A program made the position numbers and the translations under genes. Below are positions 1 through 8,553 of a stretch of DNA of 64,000 nucleotides, piece by piece. The DNA lies in assembly GCF_000373485.1 (NCBI RefSeq), contig NZ_KB891575.1, forward strand, positions 232,528 through 296,527, read 5' to 3'. Under the pieces are notes generated by a model. It was not told the DNA's origin and did no database searches. It saw only the letters and a program-made list of their open reading frames with translations. The DNA comes from Dasania marina DSM 21967. GTDB lineage: Bacteria; Pseudomonadota; Gammaproteobacteria; Pseudomonadales; Dasaniaceae. The first letter of the stretch is position 1; each line of letters opens with the position of its first letter.

Positions 1-712
1 GACCCATTAAGGCCTTTATCGTGCCATCTCTGTGCATAGCCTGTAACGCTACCGAAATTTTATTAATAAATCGCCTACCTTCTGGCGTATTCCTTGCCGT
101 CATCATGTCGTAACCTACTCGCACAGGAAAACTGGCAGCGTAATTTAATTGTTTAATATGGGGCAACCAGTCCGGTAAAAAACCCACGATAACATCTGCA
201 TCGTGGGCTATAAATTGTTTCATTTGGCTAAGCTCATTGGAGACATAGCTAAGCGCTACGCCCCGTGCTACTAGCTCACTATAATAGACCTCATAACCTA
301 ACACCCCGACTACCTGCTTACTCGCCAACTGCTGATAGCCGCTAATAGCCGGTTCCCCTTTACGAGTAAATAGGTGCAGCTTATACAGACCCAAAGGGTA
401 GCTGGTAATAATATTGTCTTGGCCCAACTGAGCAATTAGCGTGTCTGTCATGCCGTAAATAGCCAGTGATTTTTTATTAACCAGGTCAGCCACAGCATTT
501 TTTAGGGGCGCTACATTTTCATTTATAGTGATGCCAGCACGGCTGGCTGCCTCTTGTAAAATCAGCTGGTAAGGCCCATCCCCCCGCGGACTAACAACCC
601 CCATAAAAATGCCCGCCGACACCACTACTGGTTGAGCAGGGGTAGATGCCCACGCAGGGAGCACAGCGAACTGCCACAAACAAACTATCAATAAACAGCG
701 CAAGCGCAACAT
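1..712 (-). CDS. periplasmic solute-binding-like protein, partial (C-terminus beyond window)
   Basis: An open frame starts at the ATG at 712 and runs off the left edge with no stop, giving about 237 codons. The first ~22 residues are a signal peptide (Leu/Val-rich, ending near AWAS). The rest reads like a family-3 type solute-binding protein, with alternating hydrophobic strands and a conserved-looking GVLGYEVYY stretch. It probably binds a small ligand in the periplasm, but the ligand cannot be read from the sequence. It follows the 799-1518 gene by 86 bases on the same strand, so it may be the last gene of the iron-uptake-like cluster. No ABC permease or ATPase is visible beside it. Confidence 0.6.
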   Translation of the reverse strand, partial: MLRLRCLLIVCLWQFAVLPAWASTPAQPVVVSAGIFMGVVSPRGDGPYQLILQEAASRAGITINENVAPLKNAVADLVNKKSLAIYGMTDTLIAQLGQDNIITSYPLGLYKLHLFTRKGEPAISGYQQLASKQVVGVLGYEVYYSELVARGVALSYVSNELSQMKQFIAHDADVIVGFLPDWLPHIKQLNYAASFPVRVGYDMMTARNTPEGRRFINKISVALQAMHRDGTIKALMG

Positions 713-798
713 AAAAATAAAAACCTATAGCCATAGACGTGCGCTAAGTATAGGTCAAAACCACCGTACCGCCTTTATTTAGTGTTGCAACACTAAGG

Positions 799-1518
799 TT
801 AAAATTCATACTCCATAAGTAACCTAAGTGTGGCATCAGGGGTTTTAGCATCTAGACCCATGATAAGCCCAGCTTCCCATTTTATTTGCTGACGCCCCGC
901 CAAATGCAATTGGCCCAAAAATGCCGGCCCTATGCCCTTGGTATCTTGGCTCATGTACAACTCCAGCGCGGGCTCCAAAGACGCGCTATAGCGGTAACGG
1001 GCTTGCAGGTTTAACTTAGTTTCCAGCTCATTATCTATATCGTCGCCCCATTCAGAAATCACAAACGCATTGGCTGTACCGCTCCACCTGCCCCATTCTT
1101 TCTCAACAATAAGCGCCGTGGCAAACTCCCATATATCTATATCTTGTCGCTGCTCCAGCTCAAACAGCAGCGCAAAATCGGCACTGTATTCGCCCTGCTC
1201 GGTAAGCTGCCATTTAGCTTCCAGCTCATAAGCCGCTAATTCTATTTGCCCGCCGCCCAACTTCTCGGCTACCACATAAATTTCTGCAAACCAGCGATCA
1301 TTAATCGACTGGCCATAAGCTAATAAATACTGCTGTACACTTTTAGACTCGCCTTCAGGGTCGGCAGTAATAAAACGCAATTCTATTTCTTTTTCTAAGG
1401 GCTGCACATAAGGGTGATAAATCTTATCCACACCTAAACCATCTGCCCAACTCCCTTGCGTAAAACCACCGAACCATACGGACAATACAATAAACTGATA
1501 AGCTAAGAATCTATTCAT
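799..1518 (-). CDS. outer-membrane-like protein of unknown function
   Basis: The product is about 239 residues and I do not recognise a named family. A signal peptide (residues ~1-25, ending GSWA) is followed by alternating aromatic/polar segments. The last residues, LLMEYEF, end in Phe, as many outer-membrane beta-barrels do. The ATG at 1518 is preferred over the upstream GTG at 1524 because it gives the ATGA overlap with the stop of the FTR1 gene, a sign of translational coupling. By context it may be a small barrel that helps metal uptake or senses the envelope. That role is inferred from position only. Confidence 0.55.
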   Translation of the reverse strand: MNRFLAYQFIVLSVWFGGFTQGSWADGLGVDKIYHPYVQPLEKEIELRFITADPEGESKSVQQYLLAYGQSINDRWFAEIYVVAEKLGGGQIELAAYELEAKWQLTEQGEYSADFALLFELEQRQDIDIWEFATALIVEKEWGRWSGTANAFVISEWGDDIDNELETKLNLQARYRYSASLEPALELYMSQDTKGIGPAFLGQLHLAGRQQIKWEAGLIMGLDAKTPDATLRLLMEYEF

Positions 1519-2300
1519 AAACACACCATTCCCTGTGCCCGACGCCTAGCAAGCATAGTTATTAAAAAGACACTGAGCATACCGCTGGCATAGGCCACAA
1601 TTTGCAAGCCACTAGGGGTAGCTTCATAGCCTATTAATGAATATAAAATATGGCCCGTAATAGAATGCTCAGCAACCCAGTATGAGCTATCCCACATCGG
1701 ATGGGCCGCGGGTAACCAATCGGCCTGTGTTAATTGTAGCGTGGCCTGCGACAACATATTGCCACTGAAAATCGCCAGCAAAACCCCGTAAACTCGCGAC
1801 CTATAATGTGCAGACACATTAATAAGGCCGTAGTACAGCAACACCCCTACACTAATACCTATACCAAAGCCCAAGCCACTGCCTATCATCACCGCGGGAT
1901 AAGCCTCATGATTACTAGAAAATCCTTTTAGATATAAAATAATTTCCGCGCCCTCTCTACAAATAGAAAACACCACAGCGCTAGCGCAGCACACCATTAA
2001 AGCGCCCGGGTTTATCGCGGTGGCGGCCGAATACAGTTGCCAAGACAACAGCATTAACAACAGGGCAATCATAGCCTGTAAAAAAGCATTCAACACTTCT
2101 TGGCCAGCATAATTAAACCACTCTGAAATATCCGCCATAGCGCGGGCATAGCAATAGGCAACAAAAAATCCCAATAAAAAACTATAGAGCAACCACGCTT
2201 TAGATTTTAGCCATGGCCCGGTCATGGCCAACAGCATACTAATTAGCAAGGCCGCCTCTAAGGTTTCTTCTAGGATTAATGCAACAGAGTTAATAAGCAT
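1515..2300 (-). CDS. FTR1-family iron permease
   Basis: This 261-residue polytopic protein has about seven membrane segments and resembles FTR1/EfeU high-affinity iron permeases (usually ~270-280 residues). These carry two glutamate-rich REGxE motifs for iron passage. The second is intact here (REGAE, near residue 115). The first reads EETLE near residues 11-15, so its leading Arg is replaced. The gene lies 26 bases after a cupredoxin-like gene and overlaps the next gene by ATGA. FTR1 plus a cupredoxin-like partner recalls the EfeU/EfeO arrangement. No EfeB peroxidase is present nearby. Confidence 0.85.
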   Translation of the reverse strand: MLINSVALILEETLEAALLISMLLAMTGPWLKSKAWLLYSFLLGFFVAYCYARAMADISEWFNYAGQEVLNAFLQAMIALLLMLLSWQLYSAATAINPGALMVCCASAVVFSICREGAEIILYLKGFSSNHEAYPAVMIGSGLGFGIGISVGVLLYYGLINVSAHYRSRVYGVLLAIFSGNMLSQATLQLTQADWLPAAHPMWDSSYWVAEHSITGHILYSLIGYEATPSGLQIVAYASGMLSVFLITMLARRRAQGMVCL

Positions 2301-2326
2301 TTGCTTGGCCTTTGATTAAGCTGATC

Positions 2327-2656
2327 TTACTTAACACGAATAATTCCCTGTGCGGTTTTAGGATAAAACTCACCAAAAAACGGATAGTCGCCAGGCGGCA
2401 AAGGACCTATAAAAATAACCGCTTTACGCCCCCCCTCTATCACTTTCTCACGGTTTAGCTCATAACTTTCAAACTCTTCAGCACTAGTGTCTTGGTTGTG
2501 CAGTAATAGCTTCACCTTAGTATTAGCTGGCACCTCGAAATCTGAGGGGAAAAATAAATGATCTTTAATCACCAAATGAAAAATCGGAGTCTCTGCATAC
2601 GCAACTGTTAGCGGCAGCAATAATAAAATAGCAAAAACGATATTTTTACTCTGCAT
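2327..2656 (-). CDS. periplasmic cupredoxin-like protein
   Basis: This 109-residue protein has an N-terminal signal peptide (residues ~1-21, ending AYA) and a single cupredoxin-like domain similar to the N-terminal domain of EfeO-type iron-uptake proteins. It has no Cys or Met-rich type-1 copper site. Instead it carries acidic residues (SAEEFESYE, about residues 58-66), as in iron-binding members of this fold. The ATG directly abuts the stop of the kinase gene (TAA then ATG), so the two are co-translated. Likely role: delivering or oxidising iron for the FTR1 permease downstream. The role is inferred from family and context. Confidence 0.75.
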   Translation of the reverse strand: MQSKNIVFAILLLLPLTVAYAETPIFHLVIKDHLFFPSDFEVPANTKVKLLLHNQDTSAEEFESYELNREKVIEGGRKAVIFIGPLPPGDYPFFGEFYPKTAQGIIRVK

Positions 2657-3979
2657 TTAAACCTCGTTCAAACTATCAATATTAGGAAAGTAAATATAAA
2701 AATCCGTCCCGGCTCCTAAACTTGAATCGGCCAGTTCTATATAGGACTTATGTGACTCAGCAATATTTTTAACAATGGCCAGCCCTAAGCCACAACCGGC
2801 CTCACCAGAACTATGACGGTCGCCGCCGACTCTGTAGAAGCGTTCAAACACCCTACTGCGCATAGACGGAGCGATACCAACCCCTGAATCTGCAACGCAT
2901 AGCTGGACATTCTTAGCCTGCCGCTTAACACTGACATGAATAACCCCCTGCACAGGGGTGTATTTGTGGGCATTACTTAACACATTTTGCAGCAGCGTTT
3001 TGACTGCAAACTCATCGCCCCGTATGTAGGCCACCTCACCTGAGAAAGATAATTTCTGCTGCTTTTTGTCAAACTGATCACTTTCATCAGCGAGCACCTG
3101 CTGCACCAGTGAATAAAGATTAATTTTTTTCATTTTGGCGTTGTATTGATCTGGGGATATACGGTGTAAATTAAGAATTTGATCAACTATATGCACCAGC
3201 CGCTCTACCGTAATATTGATATTAGCCAACTCATCTTGGTGCTTAGGCAGCAACTCAGCAATATTATATAGCTGCACTTTTAAGGTGCTAATAGGCGTGC
3301 GCAACTCATGCGCGGCATCAGAGGAAAACTGTCGCTCACGCAAAAGGGAAGTTTCTAAACGCCCCAGCAGGCCATTTAAAGAGCTCACAATTTGCACCAA
3401 CTCTGTACGCGAGCTTTGAAAACGCAAGCTACTTAAATCATCGGGCTGTTTATCCGCCAGCTCTGTAGCCAACTCCCGCAGTGGGCTTAAGCCTTTAGTA
3501 ACAATAAACCATATCAGCAAGGCCAATACCGGCAAACCTATCACTATAGGCATTATCGACTGCAAAATAACATTTTCGGCCAAGATAAACCGCGCATCGG
3601 TACGCTCTGCCGCCATCACCCAAATGTTTTTTTCAGGCTGATAATAAGCTGCTGTACGCCAGCGGTAGCCGTTAAAATTACTATAATTAAAGCCCTGTTC
3701 CCGTGCCTGTATGGCCGTAGTGGGCGCATTCGTAGCGGCGGCTAGCAACTGCTGGTCGCGCCACACCTGAAAGGTAAAATCATTATCGACTGTCACTGCG
3801 GCTAAGGCCTGCTGGCTTTGTATGCCGCCCATAAGCTTAGCGGTATCCAACAACTGCTTATCAAATAGTTTGTCGGCCGCCACCATACTAGATTGATAGC
3901 CGCGCAGTGCCGCCACAAAACTGAATAGCATCACCAAGGCTAAAATAATGCTCACTAAAAATACGCGTATCGATCTCAC
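2657..3979 (-). CDS. sensor histidine kinase
   Basis: This 440-residue sensor kinase has TM1 at ~5-26, a periplasmic sensor domain at ~30-135, TM2 at ~138-161, a HisKA domain with the phospho-acceptor His224 (DAAHELRTP), and a HATPase_c domain with N box (NVLSNAHKY), G1 (DSGVGI) and G2 (GCGLGLA). The architecture matches QseC/PmrB-like OmpR-partner kinases. It starts with GTG overlapping the regulator's TGA (GTGA). It is followed without a gap by the cupredoxin gene, so the sensor is physically part of the iron-permease operon and probably senses metal or a linked envelope signal. The ligand is not known. Confidence 0.92.
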   Translation of the reverse strand: MRSIRVFLVSIILALVMLFSFVAALRGYQSSMVAADKLFDKQLLDTAKLMGGIQSQQALAAVTVDNDFTFQVWRDQQLLAAATNAPTTAIQAREQGFNYSNFNGYRWRTAAYYQPEKNIWVMAAERTDARFILAENVILQSIMPIVIGLPVLALLIWFIVTKGLSPLRELATELADKQPDDLSSLRFQSSRTELVQIVSSLNGLLGRLETSLLRERQFSSDAAHELRTPISTLKVQLYNIAELLPKHQDELANINITVERLVHIVDQILNLHRISPDQYNAKMKKINLYSLVQQVLADESDQFDKKQQKLSFSGEVAYIRGDEFAVKTLLQNVLSNAHKYTPVQGVIHVSVKRQAKNVQLCVADSGVGIAPSMRSRVFERFYRVGGDRHSSGEAGCGLGLAIVKNIAESHKSYIELADSSLGAGTDFYIYFPNIDSLNEV

Positions 3980-4635
3980 GAAAGATTAACCTTGTAACCC
4001 ACACCGCGCATCGTCTTGATGAAATCTGCACCAAACTTTTTACGCAAGTGATGTATATGTACTTCCAAGGCATTACTGGCCACCTCCTCACCCCAACTAT
4101 ATAAGCGGGCCTCTAAGGTGTCGCGCGTCTGTACCCTGCCGGCATTTTCCATTAGGCTTTTTAACAGCATATATTCGCGCCTAGACAATTCAATTTCAGC
4201 GGCGTGAAAGTTAACGGTCTTTTTTTGTATATCTAGGCTTACGTCGCCGACGGTGATTACCGAGGTTTTATGGGTAGTCAAACGGCGCTCTAATACTCTC
4301 AGCCTAGCGAATAGCTCGCTCATATCAAAGGGCTTCGCTAAATAATCATCAGCACCACTATCTAGGCCATGGATTTTATCATCCATCTCATTTCTAGCGG
4401 TGAGTATTAATACCGGTAAATCAGCTTGTTTTTTACGTAGCCGCTTTAGCACACTGATACCGTCCATGTCGGGCAGACCCAAGTCCAAAATCACAATATC
4501 AGGTGGCTCGGTGCTCACCACATGCAAGGCCGCCTCACCGGTAGCTACGGCATTAACCGTATGACCCTGCTTAGCCAACGCCTGCTGCAAACCTTTAGCC
4601 AGTAAGTGATCATCCTCAACCAACAACAGCTGCAT
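3976..4635 (-). CDS. OmpR-family response regulator
   Basis: This 219-residue regulator has a receiver domain (acidic pocket E7-D8-D9, phospho-acceptor Asp51 in DLGLPDMDG, conserved Lys in LAKPF) and a C-terminal winged-helix DNA-binding domain ending in MRGVGYKV. It pairs with the adjacent kinase and heads the operon. An AAAGGA ribosome site precedes the ATG. The spacer to the upstream SDR stop is only 66 bases. That spacer contains an imperfect dyad with 6-bp arms (GTGTAT...ATACAC, 4676-4700 on the plus strand) that could be an operator. It is most like PmrA/QseB regulators. Confidence 0.93.
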   Translation of the reverse strand: MQLLLVEDDHLLAKGLQQALAKQGHTVNAVATGEAALHVVSTEPPDIVILDLGLPDMDGISVLKRLRKKQADLPVLILTARNEMDDKIHGLDSGADDYLAKPFDMSELFARLRVLERRLTTHKTSVITVGDVSLDIQKKTVNFHAAEIELSRREYMLLKSLMENAGRVQTRDTLEARLYSWGEEVASNALEVHIHHLRKKFGADFIKTMRGVGYKVNLS

Positions 4636-4701
4636 GCTAATCCTTTTACGCTATAACGCGTGCCGCATAAATAAGTGTATAAACGGCGTTATCATACACC
4701 G

Positions 4702-5493
4702 CTATTCGCTATTTTTATTGGCATAGCGAAAAATAATAGGCAGTTTTTTTACTAGCGCCCCATGCACTAGATTAGGACATAAGCCATTTAAGCGCACAAA
4801 TAGTTTTTCTGGCCAGCCCATAAATTGCTGACGCCTATTGCCCTTTAAGGCCGATATCACTGCTAGTGCAACGTGCTCTGGGCTATCACTGCTATTGCCC
4901 AAAGCTTCATTAAGCTGATTAACCGCGCTGGAATTTAAATCAGTACGGGTTGCCCTAGGTGCCAAATACAACACCTGCACCCCAGTACTGGCCAACTCAC
5001 GCTGTAAGGCCTCGGTAAAGCCCCGCAAACCAAATTTACTGGCACAATACACGGCAAATCCGGGATGGCCTATGCTGCCAAAAGTAGAACCTATATTGAC
5101 AATAGCGGCGCTGCTTTTTTGGGTTAATAAGGGCAGCAGTAATTGGCATAACAACATCGGTGATAACAAATTGGTATTGATCATCTGCTGCAGCCGGTCA
5201 CTATCTTGCTGGGAAAAAAGCTGAAAATCCATCACCCCTGCCGCATTAATATAGATGTCTATAGCTTGCCGCTGACACTGCTCAACAATCTGCTGCCTAC
5301 CCTCTACACTGTTGATATCCGCCTGTATCAAGCTATGCTGGTGCTGCAAACTGGCGCCTAGCGCATGCAGTGCCTGCTCACTGCGCCCCACTAATAATAC
5401 GTAGGCATTACGTTGGTCTAATTGCTTAGCAATAGCGGCGCCTATGCCTCCCGTGGCACCTACCAACAAAACTGTTTTATTGCTTACATCCAT
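4702..5493 (-). CDS. short-chain dehydrogenase/reductase
   Basis: This is a classical 263-residue SDR. The NAD(P) glycine motif GATGGIG is at residues 12-18 and the catalytic triad is Ser136, Tyr149 and Lys153 (YCASK). The C-terminal tail is basic. It is the last gene of the four-gene hemolysin-family/ligase/diiron cluster, 24 bases after the haem-oxygenase-like gene. In that setting it likely reduces or oxidises a carbonyl or alcohol on the acyl product. Its substrate is unknown, and this is inference from position. Confidence 0.85.
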   Translation of the reverse strand: MDVSNKTVLLVGATGGIGAAIAKQLDQRNAYVLLVGRSEQALHALGASLQHQHSLIQADINSVEGRQQIVEQCQRQAIDIYINAAGVMDFQLFSQQDSDRLQQMINTNLLSPMLLCQLLLPLLTQKSSAAIVNIGSTFGSIGHPGFAVYCASKFGLRGFTEALQRELASTGVQVLYLAPRATRTDLNSSAVNQLNEALGNSSDSPEHVALAVISALKGNRRQQFMGWPEKLFVRLNGLCPNLVHGALVKKLPIIFRYANKNSE

Positions 5494-5517
5494 CTTGCTC
5501 TCCAGCGGGTTAAAATA

Positions 5518-6189
5518 TTAGGCGGCTAATGCTAAACCATGCTGCGCTGTTAGCGTGCGAAAAATATTGCCATACAATTGGTAGAATACTTTTGCAGAGT
5601 GAATAATTTCTTCCTGCTCTTGCGGGCAGGTAATTTTGTTCATTAAGTCCTCAAAAAACTTTACATGCTCTATATCCAAAGAACCGTGGGAGTAAAGATA
5701 GGAAAAAGCTTTTTTAGGCAGTGACAAATTGTTGCGTATCGTATCGGCAGCGTTATCGGCGGTGCTAATACTGGTGCCCTCCAACACATGTACCATGCCA
5801 AAAAAGCCTAGCGGATTGACCCGCTGAATTTTGTCGTAGGCATAACTCACCATCAGCTCGGTGGCAATATTGGGCCGGCTATTTCTTGCGGTTTCCTTGT
5901 CATAACCACAGGCCGCTATATCATTGAGTATCCACTCTTGATGACCCAGCTCCTCCTCTATATATTCAGCCACCGCATTACGCAACCACTCTTTGCTTTC
6001 CGGCAAGCGCGCACCTACTGCCATTAATAAGGGCACGGTATGTTTTACATGGTGATAGGCTTGGGTTAAAAATGCCACGTACTCATCTAAACTCATGCCG
6101 CCGGCTAACGCGTTCATGATTATGGGCGCCTGTAATAGTTGCTCGCGCTCACCCTGGGTTTGCAATTGTAAGCTCTCAAAAAAGTTCAT
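5518..6189 (-). CDS. iron-containing redox enzyme, haem-oxygenase-like (HDO/TenA-like) fold
   Basis: This 223-residue all-helical protein belongs to the TenA/PqqC/haem-oxygenase-like superfamily, often annotated as iron-containing redox enzyme. Candidate diiron ligands can be seen at the expected spacing: E80-x-x-H83 (EEELGHQEW), E137 (HVLEG), H168, and D172-x-x-H175 (DIEHVKFFED). Members of this superfamily such as UndA and BesC oxidise fatty acids or amino acids. Its ATG overlaps the ligase stop by four bases (ATGA), which suggests it acts on the product of the acyl ligase. A thiamine-salvage TenA role is less likely because the context is an acyl-activation cluster. Confidence 0.75.
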   Translation of the reverse strand: MNFFESLQLQTQGEREQLLQAPIIMNALAGGMSLDEYVAFLTQAYHHVKHTVPLLMAVGARLPESKEWLRNAVAEYIEEELGHQEWILNDIAACGYDKETARNSRPNIATELMVSYAYDKIQRVNPLGFFGMVHVLEGTSISTADNAADTIRNNLSLPKKAFSYLYSHGSLDIEHVKFFEDLMNKITCPQEQEEIIHSAKVFYQLYGNIFRTLTAQHGLALAA

Positions 6190-7682
6190 AAGACACAGTC
6201 CTCTACAACGGGTTGGTATAAGGATTCAATAAGCTCGGCATAATGATTGGCTATAGCGTCGCGTTTAGGGCGGCCATTTGCCGTGATTAAATCCGGGCAA
6301 TGGGATAAGGGTTGCGGTAATAACTGCCATGCCTGCAGGCGCGCATAATCAGGTAACTGCTGATTAAGCTTATCAATACACTGTTGAATGGCGGCCTCAG
6401 ATGTTGCTGCCATACGCGGCGTAATTAAGGCTACGCAATAAGGCTGGGCATCGCCAAACACCACACACTCGGCGATGCTGGTGTTAGCTAACAATTCGCT
6501 CTCTACCCACTCAGGGTTAATATTGCGACCATAGCTAGATATTAATAGGTTTTTTTTGCGACCATGAATATGTAAAAAACCTTCTGCATCAATACTGCCT
6601 AAATCACCTGTATATATTTTTTGGGGGTACCAACTAGTCGGCTCATTGGCATAGCCCAGCATACAGTTACCTGCCACCACTACCTCGCCCTGCTCTATAC
6701 TCAGCTGCAGCTGCGCCAAAGGCTGGCCGACGCTGGCAGGCTGATGCTGCTGCGACGTATTTAAGCTAACTACCGAAGCACACTCCGACAAGCCATAGCC
6801 CTCAAAAACGGGTATACCCAAAGCTAGCGCTTTGTTTAATAAAGGCTGCGCCACTTTACCCCCACCTACCGCAACAAATTGTAATGAGCTGGGCGGTTGC
6901 CAATTTTTTTCAGCAGCCAGCAATAACAACTGTAATAACTGTGGGGTAACAATCAAGCTATGCACTTGATAGCGACTAATAAGGCCGCACAGCTTTTCAA
7001 TATTGATGGACGAACTACCTTCAAAGCCCAACTCTTTTAAACTGGGCACTATAAGTTCGCCACCCGCCAATAAGGTGGTATAAACCCCCGCCACATTTTC
7101 TAACAGCGTGCTTAACGGCAAGACACAAAGATGCTTGTGCTGGCTGAGTCCGGTGCGCTGATTTAGCACTTTAGCCTGAGTCATTAATTGCTCATGGCTT
7201 AAACACACCCCTTTAGGGTTACCGGTAGAGCCAGAAGTAAACGTCACCTTACCCGTATTATTGGGGTAACGAATTAACGCCGGCGGCTTACGGCTATTGG
7301 TTAATATGATTAAGGCCAAATCACCATAGGTTTGTGGTTTGACGCTGGCAGGCATAGCCAACGCAGATAATACAGCCATAAAAAAATCACTGCGTTCACA
7401 GGCTATGGCATCAATATTATTGCTCTGCACTATATGGCTAAGTTGAGACTGCGAAAAAAACGTAGGCAGTGGAATAATACAGATACCCGCGAGTTGGCAG
7501 GCTAAATCCATCAGCACCCAGGCTATGCTGTTATCGCAACACAAGGCCAGCACTTGAATATTTTGCGCCTGCAACTGCGCAGCATAAGCATGACACTGGT
7601 CGCTTAACTGCTTGCTGTTAAGCGAGCGTGTTGTGCTGCTTAGTACCGCATTAGCATTAAGCAGCGTCAGTATAGTTTGCAT
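6186..7682 (-). CDS. AMP-dependent acyl-CoA synthetase/ligase
   Basis: This ~498-residue member of the ANL superfamily has the phosphate-binding motif TSGSTGNPKG at ~149-158, the adenine motif GYGLSE near 287, YTGDLG near 358, the hinge region HGRKKN, and the C-terminal catalytic Lys in NGRPKRD. It should activate a carboxylic acid, probably fatty, as an acyl-adenylate and perhaps transfer it to CoA or an amine. The ATG at 7682 is chosen over an upstream GTG at 7691 because AGGAG lies eight bases before it. The gene overlaps the end of the hemolysin-family gene by 26 bases and the next gene by four. Confidence 0.85.
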   Translation of the reverse strand: MQTILTLLNANAVLSSTTRSLNSKQLSDQCHAYAAQLQAQNIQVLALCCDNSIAWVLMDLACQLAGICIIPLPTFFSQSQLSHIVQSNNIDAIACERSDFFMAVLSALAMPASVKPQTYGDLALIILTNSRKPPALIRYPNNTGKVTFTSGSTGNPKGVCLSHEQLMTQAKVLNQRTGLSQHKHLCVLPLSTLLENVAGVYTTLLAGGELIVPSLKELGFEGSSSINIEKLCGLISRYQVHSLIVTPQLLQLLLLAAEKNWQPPSSLQFVAVGGGKVAQPLLNKALALGIPVFEGYGLSECASVVSLNTSQQHQPASVGQPLAQLQLSIEQGEVVVAGNCMLGYANEPTSWYPQKIYTGDLGSIDAEGFLHIHGRKKNLLISSYGRNINPEWVESELLANTSIAECVVFGDAQPYCVALITPRMAATSEAAIQQCIDKLNQQLPDYARLQAWQLLPQPLSHCPDLITANGRPKRDAIANHYAELIESLYQPVVEDCVL

Positions 7683-8427
7683 GCTGAGCACTCCTGACTA
7701 CACGGGGTGGTAAATCATCCGCGACTAACTGTTTAGCGCAAGCCTGTATAGACGATTGATAGCTATAAAAGTAATTGGCTAATAGTTCATTGCTCTCTAT
7801 CGCAGCTAAGGCCTGGCGTATATTTACCGCGGCAATATTAGGCTGCCCGGCATAGTAACTACCCCAACCAGCAACACCGTTAGTGAGCTTCTCTGGTTGC
7901 GCTGCGCCAATAATATGTAAGTCGAAACCACATCGCGCCATTATCGTCTGTACTTGTTTGGTGGCCGTAAAAACCACCCACTGCAAAGGGCTTAGACTTA
8001 ACACCAAAGTGAGATATAAAAAAATAAGCTGGCTGGAGCCTCTATGTGTGGCGGCTAAATTACCAATTTCGGCCACTGTGCCGCGGCTAACACCTTTATT
8101 GATTGTCTCGGCTAGCTGCTGCTCTATCGGCCGGTCTAGATATTGCTCTAAAAACAATTCGCGGCTAGCGGCTATACGTATACCCACTACAGAGCTCACA
8201 TTATCTTCACAACATAGGGTTAGTAGCTGCGGCATAAACTCGCTGATAGTCGCGCCATAAACCGTAGTAAATTGCTGTGCGATATACGCCTCTACTTGCT
8301 GGCGACTGTTTGAACTTTGACAAACTAGAGCCAGCTCAGGCCTCAGCCTTAATAAACGCTGTAACAAGGCCGCCTTGCGGGAGCTGTCATGACAGGAGGG
8401 TTGCTGCAGGGTAACGTTGGTATTCAT
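7657..8427 (-). CDS. thermostable hemolysin family protein (putative acyltransferase-like)
   Basis: The product is about 256 residues and resembles the Vibrio thermostable hemolysin (delta-VPH) family, which from memory groups with GNAT-like acyltransferases. A recognisable core is EIGNLAATHRGSSQ followed by a hydrophobic strand, then a segment with GWGSYY. The ATG at 8427 is preferred over the TTG at 8475, which would add 16 residues and lies next to promoter-like sequence. It is the first gene of the cluster. In this setting an amine- or amino-acid-acylating role would make more sense than a dedicated toxin, but that is inference. Confidence 0.7.
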   Translation of the reverse strand: MNTNVTLQQPSCHDSSRKAALLQRLLRLRPELALVCQSSNSRQQVEAYIAQQFTTVYGATISEFMPQLLTLCCEDNVSSVVGIRIAASRELFLEQYLDRPIEQQLAETINKGVSRGTVAEIGNLAATHRGSSQLIFLYLTLVLSLSPLQWVVFTATKQVQTIMARCGFDLHIIGAAQPEKLTNGVAGWGSYYAGQPNIAAVNIRQALAAIESNELLANYFYSYQSSIQACAKQLVADDLPPRVVRSAQHANYTDAA

Positions 8428-8475
8428 AGCCCAAATCCCATAATAGTATGACTTGGGCTTAGAATAAGGTATCAA

Positions 8476-8483
8476 CCTTAAGG
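8476..8483. promoter_or_regulatory. CCTTAAGG palindrome upstream of the hemolysin-family cluster
   Basis: An 8-bp perfect palindrome lies 49 bases upstream of the 8427 start, within AT-rich promoter-like sequence. The same octamer occurs upstream of the neighbouring sulfatase gene at 10512-10519. A shared regulator site is possible. The function is not shown. Confidence 0.25.
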
Positions 8484-8553
8484 GAGTATTAAGTCTATAA
8501 AATAATTAACCTTAACGCATCCCACAACAATTCGAGGATATTAATCAGCCGGG

